From the NCBI RefSeq assembly GCF_000286455.1, contig NZ_ALKG01000010.1:1-40936 (forward strand): DNA of 40,936 nucleotides. Direction: 5' to 3'. Positions 1 to 7,284 of this stretch are shown here, piece by piece. How positions within the stretch are numbered: the stretch's first letter is position 1; each line of letters begins with the position of its first letter. The notes beneath the pieces are model-generated. The model ran no database searches. It was not told where the DNA came from and saw only the letters and a list, made by a program, of their open reading frames with translations. The position numbers and the translations under genes are program-made. The stretch is from Selenomonas sp. FOBRC6 (lineage in GTDB: Bacteria > Bacillota > Negativicutes > Selenomonadales > Selenomonadaceae).

Positions 1-57
1 GAAGTTCGGGCAAAAAAGATGCGTCAAGATGGCGTGGCTGAATTTATCAGTGCTTCC
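1..57. repeat. Dispersed inverted-repeat element R1, cut by the window edge
   Basis: The right end of this stretch (43-57) reads, on the minus strand, GGAAGCACTGATAAA. It directly follows the metI stop codon. The stretch 11-60 aligns over about 50 bases with the right part of element R2 (about 4110-4160): shared blocks include AAAAGAT, CAAGA, GGCG, CTGA and TTTATC. The matching left end lies outside the window. It may act as the transcript end of the met operon, but no clean hairpin can be seen in the part present. Confidence 0.55.
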
Positions 58-717
58 TCAATGCCCACGCGCACGCGCGGCAAAGTAATTTCCCACCGAC
101 TGTATGATCTGCACAAAGACGATGAGGACGACGACGGTAAAGAGCATGAGTGGGAAGTTCATACGCTCATATCCATACGTCAGCGCGAGATCGCCCACGC
201 CGCCCGCGCCGATTGCACCCGCCATCGCCGTCGCTCCGAGAAGCCCGATGGTGCCCGTTGTCACGGACAGGATCAGCGACCCCTTCGCCTCCGGCAGGAG
301 GAAATAGCGGACGATCTCATAATAGGACGCGCCCATCGCCTGAGCCGCCTCCACAATGCCATGATCCACCTCGAGAAGCGAGTTCTCAAAGAGACGTGTG
401 AGATACGGCGTGATGAACACCACGAGCGGAACGAGTGCCGCCGTTGTACCGATTCGCGTCCCGACAATCATCTTCGTCAGCGGCAGGATGAACACCATGA
501 GGATGATGAACGGTACGCTGCGGATGACGTTGACTGTGACGTTCACAATTTGATACGTCCAGCTGTGCGGCAGGATGCCAAGCGGCCGCGTGAGGATCAG
601 CACAACGGCAAGCACCATTGCGAGCAGCGTGCCGATCGCCAGCGAAACAAAGACCATATAGAGCGTTTCCTGTGCCGCCAGTAAAATCTGCGCATTTGGT
701 ACGCCTAACTCCATCAT
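58..717 (-). CDS. metI: Methionine-type ABC transporter permease MetI
   Basis: Inner-membrane subunit of a MetNIQ-type importer for methionine or related sulfur amino acids, 219 residues, the usual MetI length. About five membrane segments are visible. The permease EAA loop (EAAQAMGASYYEIV, about residues 123-136) is the contact for the ATPase. The start is the ATG at 717: AGGAGG stands 7 bases before it, and it overlaps the metN stop as ATGA; an upstream in-frame ATG at 735 lacks this spacing. The substrate-binding lipoprotein (MetQ) is not in the window and may lie beyond the left edge or elsewhere. The family call is firm; methionine as substrate is inferred from the MetN partner. Confidence 0.93.
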   Translation of the reverse strand: MMELGVPNAQILLAAQETLYMVFVSLAIGTLLAMVLAVVLILTRPLGILPHSWTYQIVNVTVNVIRSVPFIILMVFILPLTKMIVGTRIGTTAALVPLVVFITPYLTRLFENSLLEVDHGIVEAAQAMGASYYEIVRYFLLPEAKGSLILSVTTGTIGLLGATAMAGAIGAGGVGDLALTYGYERMNFPLMLFTVVVLIVFVQIIQSVGNYFAARARGH

Positions 718-1739
718 GGATTCACCTCCTGCCACTCTACACCCTGTGCGTGAATATAGTCCTCCACGCGCGCGAGCTCTGCGTCCTCACCGATGAATTG
801 GACAATGAATATCCCCAGAACCTGCTCCTCGATCTCGCTGACCGAGGCAAAGAGCACACTGGTCTCGACGGAAAACTCCCGCTGAATGCGGTAGAGCAGA
901 TTCCCCTTCGCCTGTTCGCCGAGAAAGCGCAGCCGCAGCAAGCGATAGTTGCGCCGTTCTTCCTGCAGTGCTTCCCATATACTCTTGGGCAGCTCGTCGG
1001 GAATGACCGCCCGCACGAACCGCCGCGTCATCGCCTCGCGCGGAGCGGAGAAGATATCAAGCGTCGCACCGTGCTCGATCACCCTGCCGTTTTCCATCAC
1101 GGCGACATGACGGCAGAGCTTCTGTATCACCTGCACCTGATGCGTGACAAAGAGGATCGTAATGCCGAGCTCCTGATTGATGCGTGCGAGCAGTTTCAGA
1201 ATCGAATCCGTCGTCTCCGGATCGAGCGCACTGGTTGCCTCATCGCAGAGCAGGATCGACGGCTGCGTCGCGAGTGCCCGCGCAATGCCGACGCGCTGCT
1301 TCTGCCCGCCGGAGAGCTGCCACGGATAGGCATCCACCTTGTCCGTGAGCTCTACAAACTCCAACAATCGTTTGAGACGCGCCTCAATCTCCTCCTGCGT
1401 GCGGTCATGCGCCAGTCGGAGCGGTATCGCAATATTTTCCCGCACGGTCTTGGACTCGAGCAGGTTGAACTGCTGAAAGACCATGCCGATCTTCTTGCGC
1501 GCCTGCCGCAGCTCCTTGGAGGACAGCTCGTCCACCGCCTTGCCGTCGAGCAGCACATGCCCGTGATCGGGCTTTTCGAGCGCATTGACCATGCGCAGGA
1601 GCGTCGACTTGCCCGCGCCGCTGAAACCGATAACACCGAAGATATCCCCGTCCGGGATCTTGAGGCTGACCTCCTGCAGTGCCGTGACGGGCTTCCCGTT
1701 CACAAGGAATTCCTTGTGAACATTCACAAATTCGATCAT
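714..1739 (-). CDS. metN: Methionine-type ABC transporter ATPase MetN
   Basis: ATP-binding subunit of the MetNI importer, 341 residues. Walker A GFSGAGKST is at residues 38-46, the ABC signature LSGGQKQR at 142-149 and Walker B ILLCDEAT at 162-169. The C-terminal 75 or so residues match the NIL/ACT-like domain typical of MetN, where cytoplasmic methionine binds and inhibits transport; this domain separates MetN from other amino-acid ABC ATPases. The ATG at 1739 overlaps the stop of the M20 gene (ATGA), and the stop overlaps the metI start in the same way, so the three genes form one translationally coupled operon. Feedback inhibition by the NIL domain is family knowledge, not seen here. Confidence 0.95.
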   Translation of the reverse strand: MIEFVNVHKEFLVNGKPVTALQEVSLKIPDGDIFGVIGFSGAGKSTLLRMVNALEKPDHGHVLLDGKAVDELSSKELRQARKKIGMVFQQFNLLESKTVRENIAIPLRLAHDRTQEEIEARLKRLLEFVELTDKVDAYPWQLSGGQKQRVGIARALATQPSILLCDEATSALDPETTDSILKLLARINQELGITILFVTHQVQVIQKLCRHVAVMENGRVIEHGATLDIFSAPREAMTRRFVRAVIPDELPKSIWEALQEERRNYRLLRLRFLGEQAKGNLLYRIQREFSVETSVLFASVSEIEEQVLGIFIVQFIGEDAELARVEDYIHAQGVEWQEVNP

Positions 1740-2878
1740 CGTTCCTTCACCTTCTTAAACGCGCCGCATACGAGCTCCGCGAGATAATGCGCCGTCGGCG
1801 CAAGTGCGTTCGGGTCAACGCGGAAGCCCGGATTGTGGAGCGCGGGCGCAAGCCCCGTGCCGACGAGGACGAACATCCCCGGGACTTTCTCCTGATAGAA
1901 GGCAAAGTCCTCTCCGCCGAGCGACTTTGGTGCGGGAACTACATTCAGATTGCGTTCCTTTGCTTTTTCCTCTGCATACGCCGCCCAAAAGCCATCGTTG
2001 ACCGTTGCCGGCGGACCTTCGTACCAGTCTGTCTCTACCGTCGCGCCATACGCCGCCGCCAACTGCTCTGCAAGCGCACAGACACGCGCTCGGATGTGTG
2101 CACGTTCCTGCGCATCCATGCTGCGCGTCGTCCCCTCGACGAGAGCCTCCTCGGGAATGACATTCCACGTATTCCCCGCCTCGATATGCGTGACACTCAC
2201 GAGACCCGCGGAGAACGGATTGAGATTGCGTGCGACAACCGTCTGTACCGACTGCACAAACGCCGCCGTCAGCGGAATCGGATCCACCCCCGCCTCGGGA
2301 TGTGCGGCGTGTGTCCCCTTGCCGCGAAAACGAAAGACAAAGCGATCCACCGCCGCCATCACCGCCCCTGCCGAGATGCCGACCGTGCCGACCTCAAGGA
2401 GCGGCGATGCGTGCAGCCCAAAGATCGCCGTGACATCCTGCAGTGCACCCGCCTCGATGAGTACCTTCGCACCGCCCGGAGCCTCCTCCGCCGGCTGAAA
2501 GAAGATCCGCACGCGCCCCGCGAGCTCCGCCTCGCGCTGTTTGAGCAGCAGGGCCGCTCCAAGCACCGAGGAGATGTGAAAATCGTGCCCACAGGCGTGC
2601 ATACAGCCCGCGTGCTCCGAGCGATACGCCAGATCCGTCTGCTCCTCGATGGGCAGCGCATCGATATCGCTACGCAGGGCGAGGATGGTATTCCCCGTGC
2701 CTACCTCCGCAACAACGCCCGTCTTGAGCGGAAGCTCCAGAATGCGAAGCCCCGCCCGCTCCAAGGAGGCACGAATCCGCTGCGTTGTCTCCACTTCTTC
2801 ATAGGAGAGCTCAGGATGGCGGTGAAACCATTGAAATTCTTCCGTGATGTAGGCATCTACATTTTCAATGTCTGCCAT
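1736..2878 (-). CDS. M20-family metal-dependent amidohydrolase (N-acyl-amino-acid / hippurate hydrolase type)
   Basis: Cytosolic zinc- or manganese-dependent amidohydrolase of 380 residues, normal for the M20D/AbgB/hippurate hydrolase group. The family motifs are in order: DIDALP (71-76), ACGHDFH (95-101), EE within PAEEAPGG (about 129-136), a HAAHPE motif in the dimerisation domain, and a C-terminal histidine near the end. It is first in an operon with metN and metI. By analogy with sulfur amino-acid operons that pair an ABC importer with an M20 enzyme, it may deacylate an imported N-acyl methionine or cysteine; that is inference. The start ATG at 2878 follows a GGAAGAGG-like ribosome site. 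A consensus promoter lies just upstream. Confidence 0.85.
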   Translation of the reverse strand: MADIENVDAYITEEFQWFHRHPELSYEEVETTQRIRASLERAGLRILELPLKTGVVAEVGTGNTILALRSDIDALPIEEQTDLAYRSEHAGCMHACGHDFHISSVLGAALLLKQREAELAGRVRIFFQPAEEAPGGAKVLIEAGALQDVTAIFGLHASPLLEVGTVGISAGAVMAAVDRFVFRFRGKGTHAAHPEAGVDPIPLTAAFVQSVQTVVARNLNPFSAGLVSVTHIEAGNTWNVIPEEALVEGTTRSMDAQERAHIRARVCALAEQLAAAYGATVETDWYEGPPATVNDGFWAAYAEEKAKERNLNVVPAPKSLGGEDFAFYQEKVPGMFVLVGTGLAPALHNPGFRVDPNALAPTAHYLAELVCGAFKKVKER

Positions 2879-2908
2879 TTCCCTCTTCCTTTCTAATTCA
2901 TATATTTT

Positions 2909-2923
2909 CGATATGCAATATCG
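2909..2923. promoter_or_regulatory. Perfect palindrome next to the -10 box (possible operator)
   Basis: CGATAT-GCA-ATATCG, two perfect 6-base arms with a 3-base centre, covers the expected transcription start of the M20-metN-metI operon directly beside its -10 hexamer. A second perfect palindrome, TTTTATA-GGT-TATAAAA, lies at 2974-2990 just upstream of the -35. The arrangement suggests a repressor or LysR-type site; the regulator is unknown. Confidence 0.4.
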
Positions 2924-2925
2924 GG

Positions 2926-2954
2926 ATTATATCTTGAATATCATCTCTTGTCAA
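2926..2954 (-). promoter_or_regulatory. Sigma-70 promoter of the M20-metN-metI operon
   Basis: On the minus strand TTGACA (2954-2949) and TATAAT (2931-2926) are separated by 17 bases: a full consensus promoter. The leader to the ATG is only about 40 bases. No SAM (S-box) riboswitch or T-box fits in it. Confidence 0.85.
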
Positions 2955-3029
2955 CAAAATCTTTTCGTGTAATTTTTATAGGTTATAAAATAAAACCATC
3001 GTCGAAAATTTTCGTTTAAAAAATATTTC

Positions 3030-3058
3030 TTGACAGAAATCACATCCATTGTTATAAT
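3030..3058 (+). promoter_or_regulatory. Sigma-70 promoter of the tRNA-Val pair
   Basis: TTGACA (3030-3035) and TATAAT (3053-3058) with a 17-base spacer, a perfect consensus as expected for tRNA genes. It is divergent from the met operon promoter. A 12-base palindrome CGAAAATTTTCG at 3003-3014 lies just upstream of the -35. Confidence 0.88.
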
Positions 3059-3093
3059 TCATCTTGTCGTTTGGACATGAGCGGCGTATCAAT

Positions 3094-3170
3094 GGGGTTA
3101 TAGCTCAGTTGGTTAGAGTGTCTCGTTGACATCGAGGAGGTCACAAGTTCGAATCTTGTTAACCCCACCA
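3094..3170 (+). tRNA. tRNA-Val (anticodon GAC)
   Basis: Full cloverleaf: the acceptor GGGGTTA pairs with TAACCCC, the D arm is GCTC/GAGT, the anticodon stem TCTCG/CGAGG carries the loop TTGACAT with anticodon GAC (3128-3130), and the T arm has TTCGAAT. The 3' CCA is encoded (3168-3170). It reads GUC and GUU valine codons. It is first in a two-tRNA unit. Confidence 0.95.
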
Positions 3171-3181
3171 TTTGATTTTTC

Positions 3182-3204
3182 ATCCGCAGTCGTGCGGATT
3201 TTTT
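3182..3204 (+). terminator. Intrinsic terminator-like hairpin between the tRNAs
   Basis: ATCCGCA-GTCG-TGCGGAT is a perfect 7-bp stem with a tetraloop, followed by a run of T. It lies between the two tRNA-Val genes, 11 bases after the first. No separate promoter is visible for the second tRNA, so the hairpin probably terminates only partly or serves in processing. Confidence 0.7.
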
Positions 3205-3212
3205 CATCTCAG

Positions 3213-3288
3213 GCTCACTTAGCTCAGTTGGTAGAGCATCTCCGTCACATGGAGGGGGTCGGGGGTTCGAATCCCTCAGTGAGCACCA
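3213..3288 (+). tRNA. tRNA-Val (anticodon CAC)
   Basis: Cloverleaf with acceptor GCTCACT/AGTGAGC, D stem GCTC/GAGC, anticodon stem TCTCC/GGAGG and loop GTCACAT, giving anticodon CAC (3246-3248), and T loop TTCGAAT with stem GGGGG/CCCTC. CCA is encoded (3286-3288). Reading the loop one base earlier would suggest Asp (GTC), but the stem then mispairs, so Val is preferred. It would decode GUG. Confidence 0.9.
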
Positions 3289-3303
3289 TGTATGTATCTG
3301 ATG

Positions 3304-3326
3304 CCGTCCTATGTGGGCGGTTTTTT
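3304..3326 (+). terminator. Terminator after the tRNA pair, in the leader of the Crp/Fnr gene
   Basis: CCGTCC-TATGT-GGGCGG (one G-T wobble) followed by six T. It ends about 20 bases before the start codon of the next gene, which has no visible promoter of its own. That gene must be read by transcription passing this site. Confidence 0.7.
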
Positions 3327-3346
3327 CGTATATGCAGGAGTATGCC

Positions 3347-4036
3347 ATGAGCAAAGAAAACGCTGCCCAAATTCTCGCCGAGACCAGTCTCGCGCAGGGT
3401 ATGAACGAGGAGGATGTAGCGGAGCTGCTTGCCTCCAGTGACGTGGCTCTGCGCTCCTACCCGAAGGGCGCAGTCATTTTCCACGACGGAGATCTCCCTC
3501 ACTCGCTTTACATTCTGCTCGAGGGCGAGGTGCACATCCTCAAGGACACGTACTCGGGACGGCAGATCTTCATCTCGGAGATCGACCGCCCCGGCGATAT
3601 GTTCGGCGAGGTCTACGAGGTGCTGAAACGCCCATACGATATGTACGTGCGTGCCGTGACAAAGGTAAAGCTGCTCGAGGTATCAAGCCACCTCTTCACG
3701 CTCGATGTCGGCGAGACACCACGCCGCTCTGCACTGATCGTACAGCGCAACCTCATGAAGATCTTTGCGGGCAAGGCGTATGCAATGCACACAAAGCTGA
3801 AAATTCTCGCGAGCGGCACGCTGCGTGAGAAGATTGTCCGCTACCTCTTCCCTCATATTGACGAAAAAGGGCAGATTGCACTTAAGGTAAGTCGTGAGTT
3901 CATTGCCGCCTATCTCGCTGTCAGCCGCCCTTCCCTCTCGCGCGAGCTGAGCGCGATGCAGCGCGAGGGCATCATTGAGGCGACGGGGCGCACCATACGG
4001 ATTTTGGATATGGAACAATTCGAGGAGTATCTATAG
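3347..4036 (+). CDS. Crp/Fnr-family transcription regulator without cysteines
   Basis: Cytosolic DNA-binding regulator of 229 residues. Residues about 30-120 form a cyclic-nucleotide-binding-like beta roll (FHDGDLPHSLYILLEGEVHI, RPGDMFGE), a long dimer helix follows, and residues 181-206 form the winged helix-turn-helix with recognition segment VSRPSLSREL. There is no cysteine at all, so it is not an Fe-S sensor of the FNR type. The recognition helix has Pro where Crp has Glu, so its site should differ from TGTGA. The ATG at 3347 is preceded by AGGAG; an earlier in-frame ATG at 3311 lies inside the terminator hairpin. It follows the tRNA unit and is convergent with the metal ATPase. The inducer and target genes are unknown. 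Confidence 0.88.
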   Translation: MSKENAAQILAETSLAQGMNEEDVAELLASSDVALRSYPKGAVIFHDGDLPHSLYILLEGEVHILKDTYSGRQIFISEIDRPGDMFGEVYEVLKRPYDMYVRAVTKVKLLEVSSHLFTLDVGETPRRSALIVQRNLMKIFAGKAYAMHTKLKILASGTLREKIVRYLFPHIDEKGQIALKVSREFIAAYLAVSRPSLSRELSAMQREGIIEATGRTIRILDMEQFEEYL

Positions 4037-4158
4037 GAATCGCTGATAAAAAGAAGCAAGGGGCTGCTGCACGATGTCTGAAAACTTCGTGCAACAGCCC
4101 CTTATTGATGCGAAAAGATCTTGCCAAGACGGCGGTGCTGAGTTTATCTGCGATTTCT
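4036..4158. repeat. Dispersed inverted-repeat element R2 with an inner hairpin
   Basis: About 123 bases with imperfect terminal inverted repeats: left GGAATCGCTGATAAA (4036-4050), right TTTATCTGCGATTTCT (4143-4158). Inside is a 17-bp hairpin (4058-4103). The left end shares bases with the Crp TAG stop and the right end with the P-ATPase TGA stop, so the element exactly fills the gap between two convergent genes. Its right half resembles R1 at the window start. Confidence 0.7.
4058..4103. terminator. Convergent terminator hairpin within R2
   Basis: Arms AAGGGGCTGCTGCACGA (4058-4074) and TCGTGCAACAGCCCCTT (4087-4103) pair over 17 bp with one wobble and a 12-base loop. Read on the minus strand the stem is followed by a T-rich tract, so it suits the end of the P-ATPase gene; on the plus strand the T tract is poor. 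Confidence 0.65.
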
Positions 4159-6044
4159 CAACTTGTCATTACAGGTTGGCCACCACGATACTTCCTGTCA
4201 TAGAGAAGGGCTGCCAGCAGCACGACAAAACAAGAGCCCGCATTATGCACCAGAGCACCCGTGGTAGGGGTAAGAACGCCCTGCACAGAAAGAAGGATCG
4301 CGACAAAATTTATCGTCATAGAAAGGAGAATTGCGCTCTTGATGGTACGCACGGTGGCATTGGAGAGCCATTTCAGATAGGGGATTTTGGAAATATCGTC
4401 GGTCATAAGTGCCACATCTGCAGCCTCAATCGCAATATCGCTGCCAATGACGCCCATCGCTACCCCAACATCGGCTGTTTTCAACGCCGGAGCGTCGTTG
4501 ACCCCGTCGCCAATCATGCAGACAGCGTTATGCCGCTTCAACGTGACAATGTTCTTTACTTTGTCTTCCGGCAAAAGGTCTGCTGCGATTTTCTTGATTC
4601 CTATCTGCTCCGCAAAATATGCTGCCGCTTTTTGATTGTCGCCGCTTAAAAGCACAACCTCGGTGTTCAGCCCGGCAAGTGTCTGCACCATATCAGCAGC
4701 ATCCGGGCGCAGTACATCCGAAAGTGTGATGATGCCAATGACATTGGCTGTATTTGCCACGATAACGGCAGCCTTGCCCTCTGTCCTGACCTTCTCAAGA
4801 ACCTGTTCGACTTGGCCGGTGATGGTGATTCCGGCTTCACGAAGCAGTTTCTCATTTCCGAGAACATATTTCATGTCCTTGATCGTTGCGACGACGCCTT
4901 TCCCCACAATCATGCTAAAGTCTGATACATCGTACAACGGCATTCCCTTCGCTTTGCCGTTCTCAGCGATGGCTTTGCCAAGCGGGTGTTCACTGCGCCT
5001 TTCTGCCGAAGCCGCGATTGCCAAGAGCTCCTCGGATGTGAGATCTGCCATGGGAAGTACATCGCTAATCTCCAAACGCCCGTAGGTTAGTGTTCCCGTT
5101 TTGTCGAATGCAATGGTATTCACCTTTCCCATTTTTTCCAATGCTTCCCCGGATTTGATGATCACACCGTGTTTTGTGGCTTGCCCGATGGCGGCTGTGA
5201 TCGCAGTCGGAGTCGCCAATACCAGAGCGCACGGACAGAACACTACCAAAACGGTGACGGCTCGCACAATGTCTCCTGTGAAGAAGTATGTGCCGATTGC
5301 GATCATGAGTGCTACAGGGACGAGCCAGCTTGCCGCTTTGTCTGCAATTCTTTGTGTGGGTGCTTGTTTTTCCTCAGCATCGGCGACCATGCGAATCAAT
5401 TTTTGGAGCGAACTGTCCTCACCGATCTTTGTTGTCTGAATGTGAATCGCACCAAATTGATTTATCGTACCGCTGAACACGGTGTCGCCTACTGCCTTGT
5501 CCACGGGGAGGCTTTCGCCGGTCATGACCGACTGGTCTACGGAAGTCTCTCCTGCCCGGATAACGCCGTCTACGGGAATCGTTTCGCCCGGAACGATGCG
5601 TAAAATGTCGCCTTTTTGGATCTCCGTGACACGAACTATATTTTCTTGATTGTTTTTGATGCGTCGCCCGGTTTCCGGCTCCAGAGCAATCAATTTTTTG
5701 AGACCTTGCTTGGCGCGGTTGGTCGTCATATCCTCCAACAATGCACCAATCGCCATAATGAAGGCAACTTCTCCGGCGGCGAACAAATCTCCGATGAGGA
5801 GAGCTGCTATCATTGCCATGGAAATTAAAAGTGCCGAAGAAATCTTGCAGATTCCTTTATTCCTAATCAGTCGGATTGCGGACAGGTACAGGAGTGGAAG
5901 CCCGCAGACAACAACCGTCACCCATGCCAAATTCTCCGCCCAAGGATAGCCAATCATGGGGAGGAAAAAGGAGCCCCCCAAGAAAACACCGGCAATCCAT
6001 GTCATTCGCCACCCCGATAAAAACGCATTCGCCTTTGCAAACAT
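4158..6044 (-). CDS. Heavy-metal P1B-type ATPase with CPC motif, no N-terminal metal-binding domain
   Basis: Inner-membrane metal-exporting ATPase of 628 residues. In order: membrane helices (about 15-60 and 70-105), actuator motif TGES (175-178), helix 6 with CPC (270-272), phosphorylation loop DKTGT (314-318), the P1B-specific HP pair (353-354), hinge GDGVNDAP (512-519), and two C-terminal helices. No CXXC-bearing HMA domain precedes helix 1. The last helix carries HNAGS rather than the clear CopA or ZntA signatures, so the metal cannot be named. The ATG at 6044 is preceded by GGGGGA; the frame is open farther upstream but enters the promoter. Base composition is visibly lower in GC than the neighbours, and repeat elements flank both sides: possible acquisition. 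Confidence 0.9.
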   Translation of the reverse strand: MFAKANAFLSGWRMTWIAGVFLGGSFFLPMIGYPWAENLAWVTVVVCGLPLLYLSAIRLIRNKGICKISSALLISMAMIAALLIGDLFAAGEVAFIMAIGALLEDMTTNRAKQGLKKLIALEPETGRRIKNNQENIVRVTEIQKGDILRIVPGETIPVDGVIRAGETSVDQSVMTGESLPVDKAVGDTVFSGTINQFGAIHIQTTKIGEDSSLQKLIRMVADAEEKQAPTQRIADKAASWLVPVALMIAIGTYFFTGDIVRAVTVLVVFCPCALVLATPTAITAAIGQATKHGVIIKSGEALEKMGKVNTIAFDKTGTLTYGRLEISDVLPMADLTSEELLAIAASAERRSEHPLGKAIAENGKAKGMPLYDVSDFSMIVGKGVVATIKDMKYVLGNEKLLREAGITITGQVEQVLEKVRTEGKAAVIVANTANVIGIITLSDVLRPDAADMVQTLAGLNTEVVLLSGDNQKAAAYFAEQIGIKKIAADLLPEDKVKNIVTLKRHNAVCMIGDGVNDAPALKTADVGVAMGVIGSDIAIEAADVALMTDDISKIPYLKWLSNATVRTIKSAILLSMTINFVAILLSVQGVLTPTTGALVHNAGSCFVVLLAALLYDRKYRGGQPVMTS

Positions 6045-6095
6045 GATAAATCCCCCATTTTGATATGGATGCACATAATTTTTCGTTCTGCTGCA

Positions 6096-6124
6096 AGTAT
6101 ATCCACGGCTAAGAAAGGGGACAA
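6096..6124 (-). promoter_or_regulatory. Likely promoter of the metal ATPase
   Basis: Minus-strand TTGTCC (6124-6119), 17-base spacer, TATACT (6101-6096). The -10 is near consensus; the -35 matches at TTG and C. No MerR-type long spacer is present. Confidence 0.55.
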
Positions 6125-6182
6125 GAATCAGATTGCGTCTAAAGTTCATTACCAAACAATTTGGCTAAAGTGTTCAAAAAAT

Positions 6183-6242
6183 AAAGGAAACGCTGATAGA
6201 TGCAGCCCTCAAATGGGTGCTCAATTAATCAGCGTTTCCTTA
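6183..6242. repeat. Dispersed inverted-repeat element R3 / hairpin between bioB and the ATPase
   Basis: AAGGAAACGCTGAT (6184-6197) and its exact complement ATCAGCGTTTCCTT (6228-6241) form a 14-bp perfect stem, with further pairing inside (GCACCC-type arms). Its ends match the R1 and R2 ends (GGAAnCnCTGAT). It lies 3' of bioB and upstream of the ATPase promoter and may end bioB transcripts. Confidence 0.7.
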
Positions 6243-6265
6243 TATAAATATTGTAGGAATCAATA

Positions 6266-7276
6266 TCAACGTGCGCCGCACGCACCCGATGACACCCGGC
6301 AATCCTCATCACGGTTGGTGAACCCCATCTCTCGGATGAGCTCCATATCCTCGGCGATGGTTGTCCCCGATGTCGTGAGCATATTGCCCGTGATGGATGC
6401 GGACGCACCCGCGCGAAACGCCGTCGCTCCGTTCTCGGGAAGGAGCTTGCGCCCTGCGCCAAGGCGGATGTTCGCCGTTGGATTGATGAAGCGGAAAATC
6501 GCAATTGTTCTGAGGATATCCTCGCCCGAGAGCGGCGCGAGGTGTTCGAGCGGCGTCCCCGGAATCGCCATCAGCGAGTTGAGCGGGATGGACTCGATGC
6601 CAAGTTCCTGCAGGGCGAACGCCATGTCGAAGCGATCCTCCCACGTCTCCCCCATGCCGATGATGCCGCCCGAGCAGACACAGAGCCCCTCTGCCTGCGC
6701 CATCTTGATCGTGCGGATGCGGTCAGCATAGCTGTGCGTCGTACAGATCTCGGGGAAGTACCGCTCCGAGGTCTCGATGTTGTGATGATAGCTTGTCACG
6801 CCAACCTCTCGCAGGCGGCGGAACTGACTGCGCGTGAGGAGCCCGTGCGAAGCACAGAGATCGATGGAAAGCGTTCGGCGCATCTCCTTGTACGCCTCAA
6901 GCGCCTGCTCAAACTCCGTGCCCGAGAGCGCACCGCCCGATGTGACGATGGAGAAACGGTTCGCACCCGCGTCCTGATTCGCCTTTGCATGCGCAATCAG
7001 ATCCGTCTGTGCCATAAAGCCATAAGTGTCAACGCCCGTCTTATGTCGCCCTGCCTGTGCACAGTACTTGCAGTCCTCGCCGCATCGCCCGCTGCGTCCG
7101 TTGACAATCGTACACAGGTCGATGTGGTTCCCGCAAAAATGCTTTTGGAGGCGGTATGCTCCCTCGCCGAGCTCCTCAACCGGCGTATCCATAAAGATGG
7201 AGCGGTCGTCTGCACGGCTGACACGATACCCCGCGATGATCTTCTTCGTCAGTTCGTTGACACGATTTACGCGCAT
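6266..7276 (-). CDS. bioB: Biotin synthase
   Basis: Radical-SAM enzyme of 336 residues that inserts sulfur into dethiobiotin, the last step of biotin synthesis, in the cytosol. The radical-SAM cluster motif C-x3-C-x2-C is at Cys65, Cys69 and Cys72 (RCGEDCKYCAQ). Other BioB features follow: the YHHNIET segment, ICTTHSYADR with the auxiliary-cluster cysteine region, and CSGGIIGMGE. Length is normal. The ATG at 7276 follows GGCAGGT with an all-T-rich spacer. It is downstream of the methyltransferase gene but has its own promoter; no other biotin gene is present. The ribosome site lies in one arm of a hairpin, described separately. Confidence 0.93.
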   Translation of the reverse strand: MRVNRVNELTKKIIAGYRVSRADDRSIFMDTPVEELGEGAYRLQKHFCGNHIDLCTIVNGRSGRCGEDCKYCAQAGRHKTGVDTYGFMAQTDLIAHAKANQDAGANRFSIVTSGGALSGTEFEQALEAYKEMRRTLSIDLCASHGLLTRSQFRRLREVGVTSYHHNIETSERYFPEICTTHSYADRIRTIKMAQAEGLCVCSGGIIGMGETWEDRFDMAFALQELGIESIPLNSLMAIPGTPLEHLAPLSGEDILRTIAIFRFINPTANIRLGAGRKLLPENGATAFRAGASASITGNMLTTSGTTIAEDMELIREMGFTNRDEDCRVSSGACGAR

Positions 7277-7284
7277 AAAAAAAT

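Noticed and set aside
2879-2948. SAM riboswitch or T-box before the M20-metN-metI operon
   Set aside because: The leader after the consensus promoter is only about 40 bases and contains no S-box core or T-box motif.
3213-3288. Second tRNA read as tRNA-Asp (GTC)
   Set aside because: A loop placed to give GTC breaks two pairs of the anticodon stem; the frame giving CAC keeps all five pairs.
6045-6155. Longer N-terminus for the metal ATPase starting at 6155
   Set aside because: The extra 37 residues are not membrane-like or metal-binding and would include the promoter; the ATG at 6044 has a good ribosome site.
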